NCBI RefSeq assembly: GCF_000284515.1
Contig: NC_017668.1
Coordinates: 1,550,001-1,614,000 of the forward strand
Length of the DNA stretch: 64,000 nt
Origin: Halobacillus halophilus DSM 2266
GTDB taxonomy: Bacteria; Bacillota; Bacilli; Bacillales; Halobacillaceae
Direction: 5' to 3'
The translations under genes and the position numbers were made by a program. A model generated the notes under the pieces. That model did not search any database. It had not been told where the DNA came from and saw only the letters and a list, made by a program, of their open reading frames with translations. Below are positions 63,946-64,000 of this stretch, piece by piece (the first letter of the stretch is position 1; every line of letters starts with the position of its first letter).

Positions 63946-64000
63946 GGTGGTTTTCACGATTAATTTTGAGGGGAACGATATTTTATTAGAATACTGGTAA

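Overview
The window looks like a chromosomal segment of a low- to mid-GC, spore-forming Bacillaceae bacterium, possibly a halotolerant genus near Halobacillus, Thalassobacillus or Pontibacillus. Genus is inference. Supporting signs are a CwlJ spore-cortex hydrolase, a YjcZ-type sporulation miniprotein, class III fructose-1,6-bisphosphatase, strong AGGAGG ribosome sites, frequent GTG/TTG starts, and SAM, Mn2+ and T-box leader RNAs. No rRNA, tRNA, CRISPR or prophage was seen.

Layout. 0-7 kb: the tail of an RDD membrane protein, PurBox-controlled purT, a winged-helix protein, an EamA exporter, a DUF488 protein, small membrane proteins, a membrane-anchored lysozyme-like protein and a cupin. 7-16.4 kb: the first large palindromic repeat (R1), small membrane and lipoproteins, a stress-type SDR, a WYL-like miniprotein, a DedA-uppP operon for undecaprenyl-phosphate recycling, an azoreductase behind an MhqR-like operator, and a Gfo/Idh oxidoreductase. 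16.4-20.6 kb: an operon of OsmC and a sodium:solute symporter behind a SAM-I riboswitch, and a second EamA exporter. 20.7-23.5 kb: repeat R2, split by an intact IS231-like element. 23.7-26.4 kb: an operon of a DICT-domain protein, a RibU-like ECF S component and a sensorless chemoreceptor-like protein.

26.8-37.2 kb: the branched-chain amino acid cluster ilvE - T-box - ilvB-ilvN-ilvC-leuA-leuB-leuC-leuD-ilvA, a complete route from threonine and pyruvate except for ilvD, which is not here. 37.4-40.6 kb: Fur-boxed siderophore binding protein and fused FecCD permease. 40.7-46.7 kb: repeat R3, a FAD monooxygenase divergent from MarR-MFS, Mn2+ riboswitch-terC, repeat R4. 46.8-52.3 kb: a 2H phosphoesterase, a lipoprotein, several miniproteins, cwlJ and an SMR pair with its TetR regulator. 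52.3-64 kb: repeat R5, DUF2975/XRE/DUF817, SDR, fbp, a staygreen homologue, an L,D-transpeptidase, DUF2200, Amj-like lipid II flippase, an SDR with no standard start codon, GNAT and VOC proteins.

The strongest undescribed signal is a family of 0.6-0.9 kb non-coding elements (R1-R5). Four have apparent 7-bp AT-rich target duplications; the two most complete have long terminal inverted repeats. They are built from modules that are themselves nested hairpins, with compensatory base changes between copies. Modules are gained or lost inside other palindromes, and two elements sit in the T-tracts of intrinsic terminators. They carry no credible gene and I cannot assign them to a named family.
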